Below, in pieces: positions 44,513 to 54,843 of a DNA stretch of 64,000 nucleotides. The stretch is from the NCBI RefSeq assembly GCF_016695175.1, contig NZ_CP068023.1, positions 2,805,501-2,869,500 of the forward strand. Reading direction: 5' to 3'. The position numbers and the translations under genes were made by a program. How positions within the stretch are numbered: position 1 is the stretch's first letter; each line of letters opens with the position of its first letter. The notes below the pieces were generated by a model. It ran no database searches and was not told the DNA's origin. It worked only from the letters and a program-made list of their open reading frames with translations. Source of the stretch: Pseudoalteromonas sp. GCY (GTDB lineage Bacteria; Pseudomonadota; Gammaproteobacteria; Enterobacterales; Alteromonadaceae).

Positions 44513-47341
44513 CTAGGCGAATTGACGCTGCTCGCCGTCACCTTCAACGTTACTAATACAACGGCCACAGATGTCTGCATGTTGCTCATCCATACCTACG
44601 TCGTCGGTATAGTGCCAACAACGATCACACTTTTTAGCAGATGTTGCCGCTACACTAATGTATAAACCATCAATTTCTGATGAAATTGCATTTTCTGGCT
44701 TGCTGTTGACTACTTCTACAGTTGCTTTCGAAGTCAGTAATACGAAACGTAATTCGTCACCAATGGCATTGAGCTGCTCAGCTAAGTCACCGCCTGTGTA
44801 TAGCGTTACTTCAGCCTGTAGCGTTGCACCGATCACTTCTTCTTTACGTGCATTCTCAAGTACACGGTTTACTTCATCACGTACCGCGAGTAAGTTCTGC
44901 CAGTACTCGTTATTCAACGAGCCTTCTGTCACCCCTTCAATTGCATCATACCAAGTATCCGTGAATACAAACTGGCCGCGTTCACCTGGTAATACTTCCC
45001 AGATTTCTTGCGCGGTAAAACTCATGATTGGTGCCATCCAGCGTGTCATCGCTTCGGCGATATGATAAAGCGCTGATTGACAAGAACGACGCGCATGGCT
45101 ATCACTTTTCGCGGTGTACTGACGGTCTTTGATGACGTCTAGATAGAACGAGCCCAATTCACCAGTACAGAAGTTCATCAGCTTTTGTGTTACTTGAAGC
45201 ATTTGATACTTGTCGTACGCTGTTTTGATCTCAGTTTGTAGCTGCGCAGCACGCGCAACAATCCAGCGATCTAGCTCAACCATATCTTCAATTGCTACTA
45301 AATCCGTTTTTGGATCAAAGCCGCTTAGGTTCGCAAGTAGGTAACGACTTGTGTTACGAATACGACGATAACGGTCAGCTGAGCGCTTAAAGATTTCATC
45401 AGACACGGTCATTTCCGCCGTATAATCAGTAGAAGCTACCCATAAGCGTAAAATATCTGCACCTAGCTTGTTCATGATGTCTTGCGGCGAGATCACGTTG
45501 CCTAATGACTTAGACATCTTGTGGCCTTTTTCATCGACCGTGAAGCCGTGCGTTAACACTTGCTTATAAGGTGCATGACCATTGATAGCAACTGAAGTCA
45601 TCATTGATGACATAAACCAACCACGGTGCTGATCCGAGCCTTCAAGGTAAAGATCTGCAGGACCTGTTAATTCTTCACGCGCATCAACAACACACGCATG
45701 TGTTACACCTGAGTCAAACCATACGTCTAGTGTATCTTGTACTTTTACGTACTGTTGAGCATCAGCTTCACTTAATAGCACGCTAGGCTCTAAGTCGTAC
45801 CACGCCTGAATACCCTTTTCTTCCACTAATTTAGCAACGGCTTCAATTAAGGCTTCCGTTTCAGGATGTAGGCTACCGGTGTCTTTATCGACAAATAATG
45901 CAATTGGTACACCCCAAGTACGCTGACGTGAAATACACCAGTCAGGGCGACCTTCAACCATGTTTGCGATGCGGCTTTCACCCCACTCTGGTAACCATTC
46001 TGTCTTTTTGATTTCACTCAGTGAATCAGCACGTAGGTTAGCCTGATCCATGCTGATGAACCATTGTGGCGTCGCACGGAAAATAATAGGAGTTTTGTGA
46101 CGCCAGCAATGAGGATAACTATGCGTTAATGCCTTATGGCGGAACAACACACCTTTCTCAGTTAATAACTCAATGATGCTGTCATTTGCTTTAAATACGT
46201 GCTGACCTGCAAAAATCGGCGTATCTGGTAGATAAACACCATTTGCACCAACCGGGTTTGCAACTTCTAAACCGTAAGCCTGACCCGCTGCAAAGTCTTC
46301 TTGACCGTGACCAGGCGCCGTGTGAACGATACCAGTACCTGAGTCTGTTGTTACGTGCTCACCTAAAATAACAGGCACATCGAAATCTAAGAATGGGTGT
46401 GCAACGCGCAGATTCTCAAGCGCAGCGCCTTTCGCGTAACCTAGTACGTGGAAGTGCTTGAATCCAAAACGATCAACAGCGTCTTTGACTAATTCAGAAC
46501 CAAGCACAATACGCTGCTCTTGACCTTCATCTTCAATTTGTACCAGTGCATACTCTAGCGCGCCGTGTACTGCCACAGCGCGGTTTGCTGGTAATGTCCA
46601 AGGCGTTGTAGTCCAAATTGCGGTACTTACTTCGCCTTTGCCTTCGTGACCTTCGGCCAAGCCAAACGCACTAATGATTGCCGCTTGATCAGCAAACACA
46701 AATTTTACGTCGATTGCTGGCGATTGTTTGTCTTGGTATTCAACTTCCGCTTCAGCAAGCGCTGAACCACAATCCGTACACCAGTGAACTGGCTTTGCAC
46801 CTTTGTGCAGGTGACCATTTTTGATAATACGACCAAGCACACGAATAGCATTGGCTTCAAAATCAAAGTTCATGGTTAAGTATGGCTTATCCCAGTCACC
46901 TAACACACCAAGGCGTTTGAAATCTGTTTTTTGGCCATCAACTTGCTTTTTAGCATAGTCGCGGCACTTTTCACGGAATTCAGCAGCCGATACTTTCTTA
47001 CCTGGTTTGCCTACTTTCTTTTCCACCTGTAGCTCAATTGGAAGACCATGACAGTCCCAACCAGGTACGTAAGGTGCATCAAAATCAGAAAGCGTTTTTG
47101 ACTTAATAATAATATCTTTTAGGATTTTGTTTACTGAGTGACCTAGGTGAATATCACCATTTGCATACGGAGGACCGTCATGCAAAATAAATGGCTTTTT
47201 ACCTTTTTTCGCAATGCGAATTTGACCGTATAGGTCTTCTTCATACCATTTTTTCAGCATCTTTGGTTCGCGTTGCGCCAAATTACCACGCATCGGAAAC
47301 TCAGTTTCCGGTAGATTTAAAGTATGTTTGTAGTCGCTCAT
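44513..47341 (-). CDS. ileS: Isoleucyl-tRNA synthetase
   Basis: 942 residues. Class I synthetase with HIGH motif in [20 protein letters not shown]1 editing domain ([32 protein letters not shown]), [11 protein letters not shown], and a C-terminal zinc knuckle with [11 protein letters not shown] and ICGRC. Twenty-one bases follow ribF. Bacterial-type (non-mupirocin-resistant) form by its zinc finger. Confidence 0.99.
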   Translation of the reverse strand: MSDYKHTLNLPETEFPMRGNLAQREPKMLKKWYEEDLYGQIRIAKKGKKPFILHDGPPYANGDIHLGHSVNKILKDIIIKSKTLSDFDAPYVPGWDCHGLPIELQVEKKVGKPGKKVSAAEFREKCRDYAKKQVDGQKTDFKRLGVLGDWDKPYLTMNFDFEANAIRVLGRIIKNGHLHKGAKPVHWCTDCGSALAEAEVEYQDKQSPAIDVKFVFADQAAIISAFGLAEGHEGKGEVSTAIWTTTPWTLPANRAVAVHGALEYALVQIEDEGQEQRIVLGSELVKDAVDRFGFKHFHVLGYAKGAALENLRVAHPFLDFDVPVILGEHVTTDSGTGIVHTAPGHGQEDFAAGQAYGLEVANPVGANGVYLPDTPIFAGQHVFKANDSIIELLTEKGVLFRHKALTHSYPHCWRHKTPIIFRATPQWFISMDQANLRADSLSEIKKTEWLPEWGESRIANMVEGRPDWCISRQRTWGVPIALFVDKDTGSLHPETEALIEAVAKLVEEKGIQAWYDLEPSVLLSEADAQQYVKVQDTLDVWFDSGVTHACVVDAREELTGPADLYLEGSDQHRGWFMSSMMTSVAINGHAPYKQVLTHGFTVDEKGHKMSKSLGNVISPQDIMNKLGADILRLWVASTDYTAEMTVSDEIFKRSADRYRRIRNTSRYLLANLSGFDPKTDLVAIEDMVELDRWIVARAAQLQTEIKTAYDKYQMLQVTQKLMNFCTGELGSFYLDVIKDRQYTAKSDSHARRSCQSALYHIAEAMTRWMAPIMSFTAQEIWEVLPGERGQFVFTDTWYDAIEGVTEGSLNNEYWQNLLAVRDEVNRVLENARKEEVIGATLQAEVTLYTGGDLAEQLNAIGDELRFVLLTSKATVEVVNSKPENAISSEIDGLYISVAATSAKKCDRCWHYTDDVGMDEQHADICGRCISNVEGDGEQRQFA

Positions 47342-47362
47342 TTATCCTACTTTCCGTATCGG

Positions 47363-48289
47363 CTACGTTAAAGAAAAACACTGTTTTGCATTGCTAACAT
47401 CACGACTGATTTGTTCTGTTAACTGCGACAATGTTTCGAATTTTTGCTCATCGCGAAGCTTTTCAATTAGCTCCACTTTCATAAACTGACCGTAAATGGT
47501 CTCATTAAAATTAAACAGATGCACCTCTAAAAGGGCTTTCGTTCCGTTTAGCGTTGGCTTAGTGCCAACATTCGCTACGCCATAATGTGTTTTGTGATTT
47601 ACTGTCGCTTTGACCGCATACACACCGCGCACAGGGCTCACTTGGCGTTTTAACGCAATATTTGCAGTATGGAAACCAAGCTCTCTGCCTTTCTTCCAGC
47701 CGTGAATAACACGGCCTGAAATGGCATAGGTATGGCCCAACATATCATGTGCTTGACGCAAATCCCCAGCCGCAAGCGCCGTGCGGATCAACGTGCTACT
47801 TACACGACAATCTTGCTTGCGAAAACTTGCCGTGTCTTTTACTTGCATACCTAGCGGTTCGCCCACTCGTTTTAGCATTGCAAAATCACCAGCACGTTCG
47901 CGGCCAAAACGAAAGTCATCGCCGACCGTGAGCGCCTTGGTTCCAAGCTTTGTCACTAGGACTTCTTTGATAAATTGCTCTGCATCTTGCGAGGCAAATT
48001 TGCGATTAAAGTTGACGCAAATTACTCGCTCTATGCCAAGCTCTTGCAACAAGACTAGTTTATCACGTAATCGCGTCAGCCTAGCCGGTGCTTTATCTTT
48101 GGCAAAAAACTCCAAGGGCTGCGGCTCAAATAACATCACTGTGCTTGGAAGTTGATAGTGTTTTGCGTCGCTAATCAGCCCCTTCAAAACCTCTACATGT
48201 CCAAGATGAACCCCGTCAAAGTTTCCAATCGTCAACACACAACCAAAATGATGTGGTCGAATATTATGGATCCCTCGGATTAGTTGCAT
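47363..48289 (-). CDS. ribF: Bifunctional riboflavin kinase / FAD synthetase
   Basis: 308 residues from the ATG at 48289 (MQLIRGIHNI, the family start); the longer frame to 48319 is unlikely. N-terminal adenylyltransferase with LTIGNFDGVHLGHVEVL, TVGDDFRFGRERAGD and RVSSTLIR; C-terminal flavokinase with GRVIHGWKKGRELGFHTANI. It makes FMN and FAD. First gene of the ribF-ileS-lspA-fkpB-ispH transcript. Confidence 0.97.
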   Translation of the reverse strand: MQLIRGIHNIRPHHFGCVLTIGNFDGVHLGHVEVLKGLISDAKHYQLPSTVMLFEPQPLEFFAKDKAPARLTRLRDKLVLLQELGIERVICVNFNRKFASQDAEQFIKEVLVTKLGTKALTVGDDFRFGRERAGDFAMLKRVGEPLGMQVKDTASFRKQDCRVSSTLIRTALAAGDLRQAHDMLGHTYAISGRVIHGWKKGRELGFHTANIALKRQVSPVRGVYAVKATVNHKTHYGVANVGTKPTLNGTKALLEVHLFNFNETIYGQFMKVELIEKLRDEQKFETLSQLTEQISRDVSNAKQCFSLT

Positions 48290-48356
48290 AGTGCCGTGCC
48301 TTTGTGCAGCAAATATCAAAGAGCCCGATTATACCCAAGTTGCTTAAAAATGCGAA

Positions 48357-49919
48357 TCAAGCATCTCGGATTGTGCTCAATCTTACCCCTAGTATAAATA
48401 GTAAACTAAAATAGCTCACCATCGCAGTTACTAATAATCCGCAAAGTAATAGCACCTGCTCCATTAGCCCCCACTCTAGCCATTCAAAGCGGGCGCCGAG
48501 AAAGTATACGCATACAGCCATCACGACCGCTGAAACAAAGCATTTGGCAGTAAAACCAAGAGAAAATACGCTTAGCTGATACACACCTTGATGTGACAGC
48601 TGACGATAAAGTAAAAACGCATTGCAAGACGCTGACAATGAAGTTGCCAATGCAAGGCCTAGATAACCAATAAAAGGCGCTAAGATAAGATTGAAAACCA
48701 TATTGAGTGCCATAGTAATAATACCAATTCGAACAGGCGTTTTAGTATCCTGTCTAGCGTAAAAGCCCGGTGCCAGTACTTTAATCAACATAAAGCTTAA
48801 TAAACCAACGGAATATGCGGCTACCCCTAAGCTTACCTTGTTTATATTGTCTGCATTTTGAGAAACAAACTCACCGTGTCCAAATAATACTGAAATGATA
48901 AGTGGGCTTGTCACCATCAGTCCTAGCATCGCAGGTAATCCCAAGAAGATGACAAAACGTACACCCCAATCTAGTGTTTTCTGAAAGTCTTCACTTTTCT
49001 CTCCTGCGTGTAATTTAGAAAGTGCAGGCAGTATCACGGTCGCAATACCGATACCAAATAGGCCGAGTGGAAATTCAATTAATCTGTCTGAATAATAAAG
49101 CCAAGCAATCGATCCCGTCACGAGAAAAGAGGCAATGACGGTGTCCAGTAGTAAGTTAATTTGGCTAACAGAAACACCAAATAATGCAGGGATCATTAAT
49201 GTTCTGACTTTGGTTATTTCAGGGCTCCGCCATGCAAATTGAGGGCGACTCAAGACTTTTAAGCGCAACAAGAATGGGATCTGGAATAATAGTTGAACAA
49301 TACCACCAATAAATACACCGAGTGCTAGAGCGTACGCACCTTGTGCAAATTTATCATGGAGAAAAATAGCGCAGCCAATAATCGACACGTTGAGTAAAAC
49401 TGGCGTAAAGGCCGCTGCGGCAAAGCGATTATAAACATTCAGGACCGCCCCGCTAAGTGCAACTAATGAAACAAAAAATAAGTAAGGAAAGGTAAGCTTT
49501 AATAATGCACTTGCAAGCACAAATTTTTCGGCATCTGCACCACCTTGCCACCAGTCGAGAAACCAGCTTGTGCCAAATAATGCAGCGATCACGGGCGAGC
49601 CAATCACCCCTAAAATAGTAACAATAAGCAACACAGTCCCGAGTGTCCCAGCGGCTTGTGCAACGAAGAACCTTACTCTATCATCGCCATGCTTTTCTTT
49701 AATTTCTGAAAGTACAGGAACAAACGCTTGAGCAAACGCGCCTTCAGCAAATAATCTACGTAAAAAATTAGGGATCCGGTTGGCGAATAAAAAGACATCA
49801 GCGGCCAATCCTGCGCCTAATAAATTTGCCACGACAGCATCTCGAACGAGGCCCAGAACCCGAGAAATCATAGTCATGGCACTAACAATCATACCCGATT
49901 TAAATAACCCTTTTGCCAC
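48357..49919 (-). CDS. murJ: Lipid II flippase MurJ
   Basis: 520 residues from the GTG at 49919, which has TTAGGAG upstream; the longer frame to 49973 adds 18 residues with no family match. About 14 membrane spans of the MOP superfamily: MTMISRVLGLVRDAVVA, ANRIPNFLRRLFAEGAFAQAFVPV, LIEFPLGLFGIGIATVILP. It flips lipid II across the inner membrane. Divergent from rpsT, as in E. coli-like order. Confidence 0.96.
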   Translation of the reverse strand: MAKGLFKSGMIVSAMTMISRVLGLVRDAVVANLLGAGLAADVFLFANRIPNFLRRLFAEGAFAQAFVPVLSEIKEKHGDDRVRFFVAQAAGTLGTVLLIVTILGVIGSPVIAALFGTSWFLDWWQGGADAEKFVLASALLKLTFPYLFFVSLVALSGAVLNVYNRFAAAAFTPVLLNVSIIGCAIFLHDKFAQGAYALALGVFIGGIVQLLFQIPFLLRLKVLSRPQFAWRSPEITKVRTLMIPALFGVSVSQINLLLDTVIASFLVTGSIAWLYYSDRLIEFPLGLFGIGIATVILPALSKLHAGEKSEDFQKTLDWGVRFVIFLGLPAMLGLMVTSPLIISVLFGHGEFVSQNADNINKVSLGVAAYSVGLLSFMLIKVLAPGFYARQDTKTPVRIGIITMALNMVFNLILAPFIGYLGLALATSLSASCNAFLLYRQLSHQGVYQLSVFSLGFTAKCFVSAVVMAVCVYFLGARFEWLEWGLMEQVLLLCGLLVTAMVSYFSLLFILGVRLSTIRDA

Positions 49920-50346
49920 CTTAACTCCTAAATTCAGTGAATCGCGGCAGATTATGCCACAGTCGTTGTGCATTTAGCACTAGGCGTGCCCTGTCAGCTT
50001 TGATACAATACGCGCCATTAACCTTGGTAGGCCTGTTTCACCTTGTGAAATTTGACTGTTTACTTTGGTTCAGACCTGAGATTTTCAAGGCACTTTGTGA
50101 AGCTACGCTTTGCAAATTATCAGTGCAACTTGGGATATTACGGGTTTACTTGCCTGCTATAAAAGTAAAAATGTCGCATAGCAACGTTTTGATTTGTACA
50201 GGTTAAGAATTGAGAATAGCCCAAGTCGAGTCTTGGGTATTGAACATTAGGCCGCGCTTGTTAATTTATATTGACTTTTGCGATTAAAACAGGCATATTC
50301 CTCGGCCTTTAAATTAAGCTTATTTTAAGATTGTTAGGAGCAAACC
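49920..50346. promoter_or_regulatory. Divergent murJ / rpsT leader region
   Basis: 427 bases without a supported gene. It holds a 6-bp inverted repeat TTTCAC-CTT-GTGAAA at 50036-50050, a hairpin CCCAAG/CTTGGG around 50221-50238 and the rpsT promoter at 50271-50299. The short frames here have no coding character. Confidence 0.5.
50271..50299 (+). promoter_or_regulatory. rpsT: Probable rpsT promoter
   Basis: TTGACT (50271-50276) and CATATT (50294-50299) are separated by exactly 17 bases. The following CCTCGGCC is a GC-rich discriminator, typical of stringently controlled ribosomal promoters. It leaves a ~40-base leader before the rpsT start. Confidence 0.65.
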
Positions 50347-50607
50347 TTGGCTAACATCAAGTCTGCAAAAAAACGCGCTATCACTAGCGAAAAGCGTCGT
50401 AAGCACAACGCAAGTCGTCGTTCAATGATGCGTACATACTTCAAAAAAGTAATCGCTGCAATTGAAGCTGGTGATAAAGAAGCTGCAACTCAAGCATTCG
50501 CTGTTGCTGCACCTATCCTAGACCGTTACGCAACTAAAGGTCTAATCCACAAAAACAAAGCTGCTCGTCATAAGAGCCGTTTAGTTGCTAAGATCAAAGC
50601 ACTTTAA
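50347..50607 (+). CDS. rpsT: 30S ribosomal protein S20
   Basis: 86 residues starting from TTG, with TTAGGAGC upstream. The start codon is UUG in E. coli rpsT as well, where it takes part in autoregulation. The chain is a complete S20: [54 protein letters not shown]. It binds 16S rRNA at the base of the body of the 30S subunit. Confidence 0.98.
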   Translation: MANIKSAKKRAITSEKRRKHNASRRSMMRTYFKKVIAAIEAGDKEAATQAFAVAAPILDRYATKGLIHKNKAARHKSRLVAKIKAL

Positions 50608-50623
50608 TTTGTTGCTGGATTGA

Positions 50624-50651
50624 AAAAACCGACGTTAAGTCGGTTTTTTTA
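50624..50651 (+). terminator. rpsT terminator
   Basis: The stem AACCGAC / GTCGGTT with a 5-base loop is followed by TTTTT. It lies 17 bases past the rpsT stop; the flanking A and T runs extend the stem. Confidence 0.88.
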
Positions 50652-50700
50652 TGTCCGTAATTTATATACTTTGGTATCAGAAGATAAAATCAGTGCAGTT

Positions 50701-51084
50701 TCATACCAATTCTAGATCTGGGTAAAACTTCTTCAGCATAGCCGCGATTTTCTTTGGCGAAAATGGCTTAACAACAAAACCTTTAGCTCCGCGCTCAATA
50801 GCATCTTTAACATTGTCTACCGTTGAGTGGGCAGACACCATAACGACATTAATATTCGGGTTTATTTCATTTAGGGTTGCAATTAACTCTTTACCATCAC
50901 CATCGGGCAGCTCAATATCTAAAAAGACAATATCAAAATGTTGCTCTTCACATGACTTTACGCATTGCGTTGCAGTGGAGGCTTCTCTTACATGATCAAT
51001 GCCTAAGTGCATTAAGGTTTGATGTAAAAAGCTGCGAACTGTCCCTACATCATCGACGATTAAAATAGAGATATTTTGATCCAT
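50701..51084 (-). CDS. Single-domain CheY-like response regulator
   Basis: 127 residues, only a receiver domain. Acidic pair DD at 11-12, phospho-acceptor Asp56 (DIVFLDIELPDGDG), Ser/Thr in VMVSAHS and Lys in GFVVKPFSPKK. No output domain. No kinase adjoins it, so its partner is unknown. Divergent from the small hypothetical membrane protein with ~90 bases between. It might act by protein contact in a phosphorelay or motility system. Confidence 0.9.
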   Translation of the reverse strand: MDQNISILIVDDVGTVRSFLHQTLMHLGIDHVREASTATQCVKSCEEQHFDIVFLDIELPDGDGKELIATLNEINPNINVVMVSAHSTVDNVKDAIERGAKGFVVKPFSPKKIAAMLKKFYPDLELV

Positions 51085-51176
51085 AGTCCTTTCCCGTAGG
51101 CTGTAGTGTAAAAATAAGCTATTATACTTAGCATAGAAGCATTATAGAGACCTGCAACTAAAAGGCTACTTAAAGC

Positions 51177-51647
51177 ATGGCAAAACCATCAAAAAAACAA
51201 TCGCTTTTAGGTCAAGTACAGTCCAACCAAAAGAAACGCACTAGTACAACAAAAAGCCGTCGACCATCGCCACAACAAATTGCAGCGATGAAGGCTCAGC
51301 AAACCGCACAAGCACAGCAAGCACAAACTGCTACAGATAATGATAGACCTAAGGGAAAAAATAAGTGGATAGCACTTGCAGTCATTGGAATACTATTTGT
51401 TGTCTTGCCAAAACCACAACTAATTACTTATGAGAAATTAGGCCTTGTGGCTAATAGTGTGTATTGGCCTGGTCTTCCAGGTATTGATCCTGTGCTATTT
51501 GACTCAAACTTACACCCAAAGCCAGCACTTGAGCGTAATACACTATACTTATGCCATGACTTGAAGGATCCCAACACGTGTCAAAAGTACCAAATCATTA
51601 AGCAAGAAGGTTTTATAGCGGCCATGATGAAACTGATCCAAGGCTAA
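51177..51647 (+). CDS. Hypothetical single-pass membrane protein with basic N-terminus
   Basis: 156 residues. Residues 1-60 are rich in Lys, Arg and Gln (KKQSLLGQVQSNQKKRT, then alanine/glutamine repeats) and probably disordered. WIALAVIGILFVVLP at ~65-79 is a single membrane span. The C-terminal ~75 residues (periplasmic by the positive-inside rule) contain two cysteines (LYLCHDLKDPNTCQKY) that could form a disulfide. No family recognised. It stands alone between a CheY-like regulator and the dnaE2 operon. Confidence 0.7.
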   Translation: MAKPSKKQSLLGQVQSNQKKRTSTTKSRRPSPQQIAAMKAQQTAQAQQAQTATDNDRPKGKNKWIALAVIGILFVVLPKPQLITYEKLGLVANSVYWPGLPGIDPVLFDSNLHPKPALERNTLYLCHDLKDPNTCQKYQIIKQEGFIAAMMKLIQG

Positions 51648-51765
51648 AGTGAAGAGATGACAAAAATGCCTCTTTGTTGGGGCTTTAATTTTATAAAAAT
51701 ATAGAGCGCATTTACGAAAACAACATACCTCTGCTCTAAGTCACAAAAAAATCACTAAGAAGCAA

Positions 51766-54700
51766 TTAATGAAATGCGCGAGCCTTAATCGTCATCGCTT
51801 CTAGTAATTCACTTCTATCGATTAACCTACCAGCAATAACATGTACCACTTCACCCTCTTTCTCTACTATACCTTTTACTTCTAATAGCTGTGCGCCCAT
51901 ATAGGCTTGCTTTTGTGCTCGAGCAGTACCAGACCACACAATCACATTGATGTTGCCTGTTTCGTCTTCCAAAGTAAAAAAGGTCACGCCTTTTGCGGTA
52001 CCCGGGGCTTGCTTTCCTGTCACCAGCCCTATCACTGTTACTAACGATTTATGTGGTCGATAAAGCAGTTCATTGGCCTTAACCGTTCGGCATATAAGCT
52101 TTGCTTGCTCAAGTTGCTTGATTGGGTGAGTGCGTAAGGAAACCTTAGTGCTATTATAATCTTCCTGTAAGTTTTCAAACTCTGTGGCGCTAAAGTGACT
52201 ATATTGCGACTCTTTCTCTTCAATATCGCTGAATAGTGGCAAGGTTTTACTTTGATCTGCAAGCGACCACCTAGCAGCATAACGGCTATCCACAAAGTGA
52301 TGTAAAGCATCCGCGGAAATCAGCTTTTCAATAGTGCTGTTGGTAATACCTGCTTGCTGTAGCTGCACTATTTTACCAAACCCCTCTTGAGGTCTGCATT
52401 GTAATAATTGCAGTGCTTCAGCTTCACTTAACCCTTTTATAAGCCGAAGTCCTAAGCGGATCGCAAACCTAGCTTGTCTTGGCTCTTGTACGACTTGATG
52501 TTCGTAATCGGACTGGTTAACACAGATAGGTAAAATGCTAACCTCATGCCTTGATGCATCTTGCAACAGCTGTGAAGCCGAATAAAACCCCATTGGTAAA
52601 CTATTAAGTAGAGCAGTATAAAACATTGCTGGATAGTAGTATTTCAACCACGCAGAGGCATAAGCCAGCACAGCAAAAGAAGCTGAATGGCTTTCAGGAA
52701 AACCATATTCACCAAAGCCACAGATCTGCTCAAAAATCCGCTCAGCAAATTGTGCTTCATAGCCCCGCTCCAGCATGCCTCGAATAAGCTTTTCTCTAAA
52801 CTGCATCAGCTCTCCAGTTTTCTTCCATGATGCCATGGCTCGGCGTAGGCTATCTGCTTCTCCTCCAGTGAATCCAGCTGCAACCATAGCCAGTTTTATC
52901 ACTTGTTCTTGGAAAATGGGAACCCCCATGGTCCTCTCTAATACCGATTTAACCGCTTCTGATGGATAGGTCACTTGCTCTTCACCATCCCGTCGCTTTA
53001 AAAATGGATGCACCATATCCCCTTGAATAGGGCCGGGACGTACAATTGCTATTTGGATCACTAAATCATAATAATTCGCGGGTTTCAGCCTTGGCAACAT
53101 ACTCATTTGCGCACGAGACTCTACTTGAAACACACCCACACTATCCCCTTTTTGCAACATCTTATAGACCAAAGGGTCATCTTGCATACGAGTCAATTGG
53201 GCAAGATCCAAGTTTCGCTTCGTGTGCGCTGCAATATAGCCAAAACACTTACGGATAGCGCTTAGCATACCCAAGGCCAAGATATCGACTTTAAGTAACT
53301 TAAGGGTTTCAAGGTCATCTTTATCCCATTGAATAATGGTGCGTTCTGGCATAGCTGCATTTTCTACGGGCACTAATTCATGTAATGGACTTTCTGAGAT
53401 AACAAAACCACCAACATGCTGCGATAAATGCCTTGGAAACCCCATAATGTCATTAACCAACTGAATAAAGTGCTGACCTTTTAATGAGTTTGGTTCTAGT
53501 CCTAATTCTACTAATTGGGCCTGCCAGTTAAGTCCTTTATCACGGCGGTTGAGATGCTTAATAAAGTACTCTATTTGCGCCATTTCAATGCCCAAGGCTT
53601 TGCCAACATCACGCATGGCACTTTTTAAACGATACGTGATCACCGTTGCTGCTAATGCTGCGCGTTTACGACCATATTTTTTGTAGATATATTGGATCAC
53701 CTCTTCTCGACGTTGGTGTTCAAAATCCACATCTATATCGGGTGGCTCATTACGCTCTTTACTAATAAAACGCTCGAACAATACGCCCACTTGTCGAGGG
53801 TCAACCGCGGTTATCTCTAAGCAGTAGCAGACCACGGAGTTAGCGGCTGAGCCTCGCCCTTGATATAAGATTTGACGTTGTTTTGCATACATCACAATGT
53901 CATGAATAGTGATAAAAAAAAACGGATAATCAAGCGCTTCGATAAGCGCTAGCTCTTTATCAATAATGGCTTCTATATCTAGCGGCACACCATCAGGAAA
54001 ACGAACTTGTTTACCCTTTTCGACCAACGCGCGTAAATAAGCCATTGGAGTAAAACCTTTAGGCACTAACTCCTGAGGATATTGATAATGCAATGAGTCT
54101 AAATTAAATACACACCGCTTCGCGATATTGTCACTTTCTTCAAGAAAGTTAGGTGAAAACAACTTATTAAGCTTAGAGATAGCTCTAAGTGCCGACTCGC
54201 TATTGCTAATCATTTTCTCAGGGATCTCGCTTATCACACGATTCTGTCGAATGGCTGTCAACGTATGCTGTAGCGCAAGTCTAGACGAACAGTGCATAAG
54301 CACTCCACCAACAGCGCAGACAGGTATTTGGTAAGCTTTTGACAGCTTTACACAATGGGTAAAGTAATGTACATCTTCTGCACTCAAGTTACGTCGGTAG
54401 CCAATCCATATTCTATTTTGGTGATATTTACACAGCCATTGCAATGATTGAACATCTTGACTGTTACCCTTTGGCAACCACAACAATAAGACATGCTTAA
54501 GCGACATAATATCCCATTCACTAAGCTGATATTGTCCCTTCTCCGCTCGCTGGCGAGCATTACTGATCACTCGACATAACTCTGTATAAGCGAGCTGGCA
54601 AGGACAAAGAGCAACCAATTCAATATTGTTGTACTTCAGCAAACTCCCAACTATCAGTTTTATCTTGAGTTTATGATCACGAATATAAGCATGAGCACGT

Positions 54701-54843
54701 ACAATTCCAGCCAAAGAGCATTCGTCAGTAATGGCTATTGCGCTATAACCTAAAAAATCTGCTTGTTTGACCAACTCTTCTGGTCGCGATGCGCCAGTCA
54801 AAAATGAAAAGTTGCTCTGGCAAAAAAGCTCGGCATAAGACAT
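51766..54843 (-). CDS. dnaE2: Error-prone DNA polymerase ImuC/DnaE2
   Basis: 1025 residues, shorter than DnaE1 and typical for DnaE2. N-terminal PHP domain (YAELFCQSNFSFLTGAS, AITDECSLAGIVRA), polymerase core with GRGSAANSVVCYCL and PPDIDVDFEHQRREE (catalytic aspartates), DnaE thumb/fingers (QHVGGFVISESPLHELVP), and a C-terminal OB fold (VTVIGLVTGKQAPGTAKG). It works with ImuA and ImuB in mutagenic translesion synthesis. Shares one base with the imuB stop (TAATG); last gene of the operon. Confidence 0.97.
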   Translation of the reverse strand: MSYAELFCQSNFSFLTGASRPEELVKQADFLGYSAIAITDECSLAGIVRAHAYIRDHKLKIKLIVGSLLKYNNIELVALCPCQLAYTELCRVISNARQRAEKGQYQLSEWDIMSLKHVLLLWLPKGNSQDVQSLQWLCKYHQNRIWIGYRRNLSAEDVHYFTHCVKLSKAYQIPVCAVGGVLMHCSSRLALQHTLTAIRQNRVISEIPEKMISNSESALRAISKLNKLFSPNFLEESDNIAKRCVFNLDSLHYQYPQELVPKGFTPMAYLRALVEKGKQVRFPDGVPLDIEAIIDKELALIEALDYPFFFITIHDIVMYAKQRQILYQGRGSAANSVVCYCLEITAVDPRQVGVLFERFISKERNEPPDIDVDFEHQRREEVIQYIYKKYGRKRAALAATVITYRLKSAMRDVGKALGIEMAQIEYFIKHLNRRDKGLNWQAQLVELGLEPNSLKGQHFIQLVNDIMGFPRHLSQHVGGFVISESPLHELVPVENAAMPERTIIQWDKDDLETLKLLKVDILALGMLSAIRKCFGYIAAHTKRNLDLAQLTRMQDDPLVYKMLQKGDSVGVFQVESRAQMSMLPRLKPANYYDLVIQIAIVRPGPIQGDMVHPFLKRRDGEEQVTYPSEAVKSVLERTMGVPIFQEQVIKLAMVAAGFTGGEADSLRRAMASWKKTGELMQFREKLIRGMLERGYEAQFAERIFEQICGFGEYGFPESHSASFAVLAYASAWLKYYYPAMFYTALLNSLPMGFYSASQLLQDASRHEVSILPICVNQSDYEHQVVQEPRQARFAIRLGLRLIKGLSEAEALQLLQCRPQEGFGKIVQLQQAGITNSTIEKLISADALHHFVDSRYAARWSLADQSKTLPLFSDIEEKESQYSHFSATEFENLQEDYNSTKVSLRTHPIKQLEQAKLICRTVKANELLYRPHKSLVTVIGLVTGKQAPGTAKGVTFFTLEDETGNINVIVWSGTARAQKQAYMGAQLLEVKGIVEKEGEVVHVIAGRLIDRSELLEAMTIKARAFH

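Noticed and set aside
50703..50712. ATACCAATT at the 3' end of the CheY-like gene, like the MITE end
   Set aside because: Only nine bases match and the flanking TAATTAAG part is missing; probably chance.
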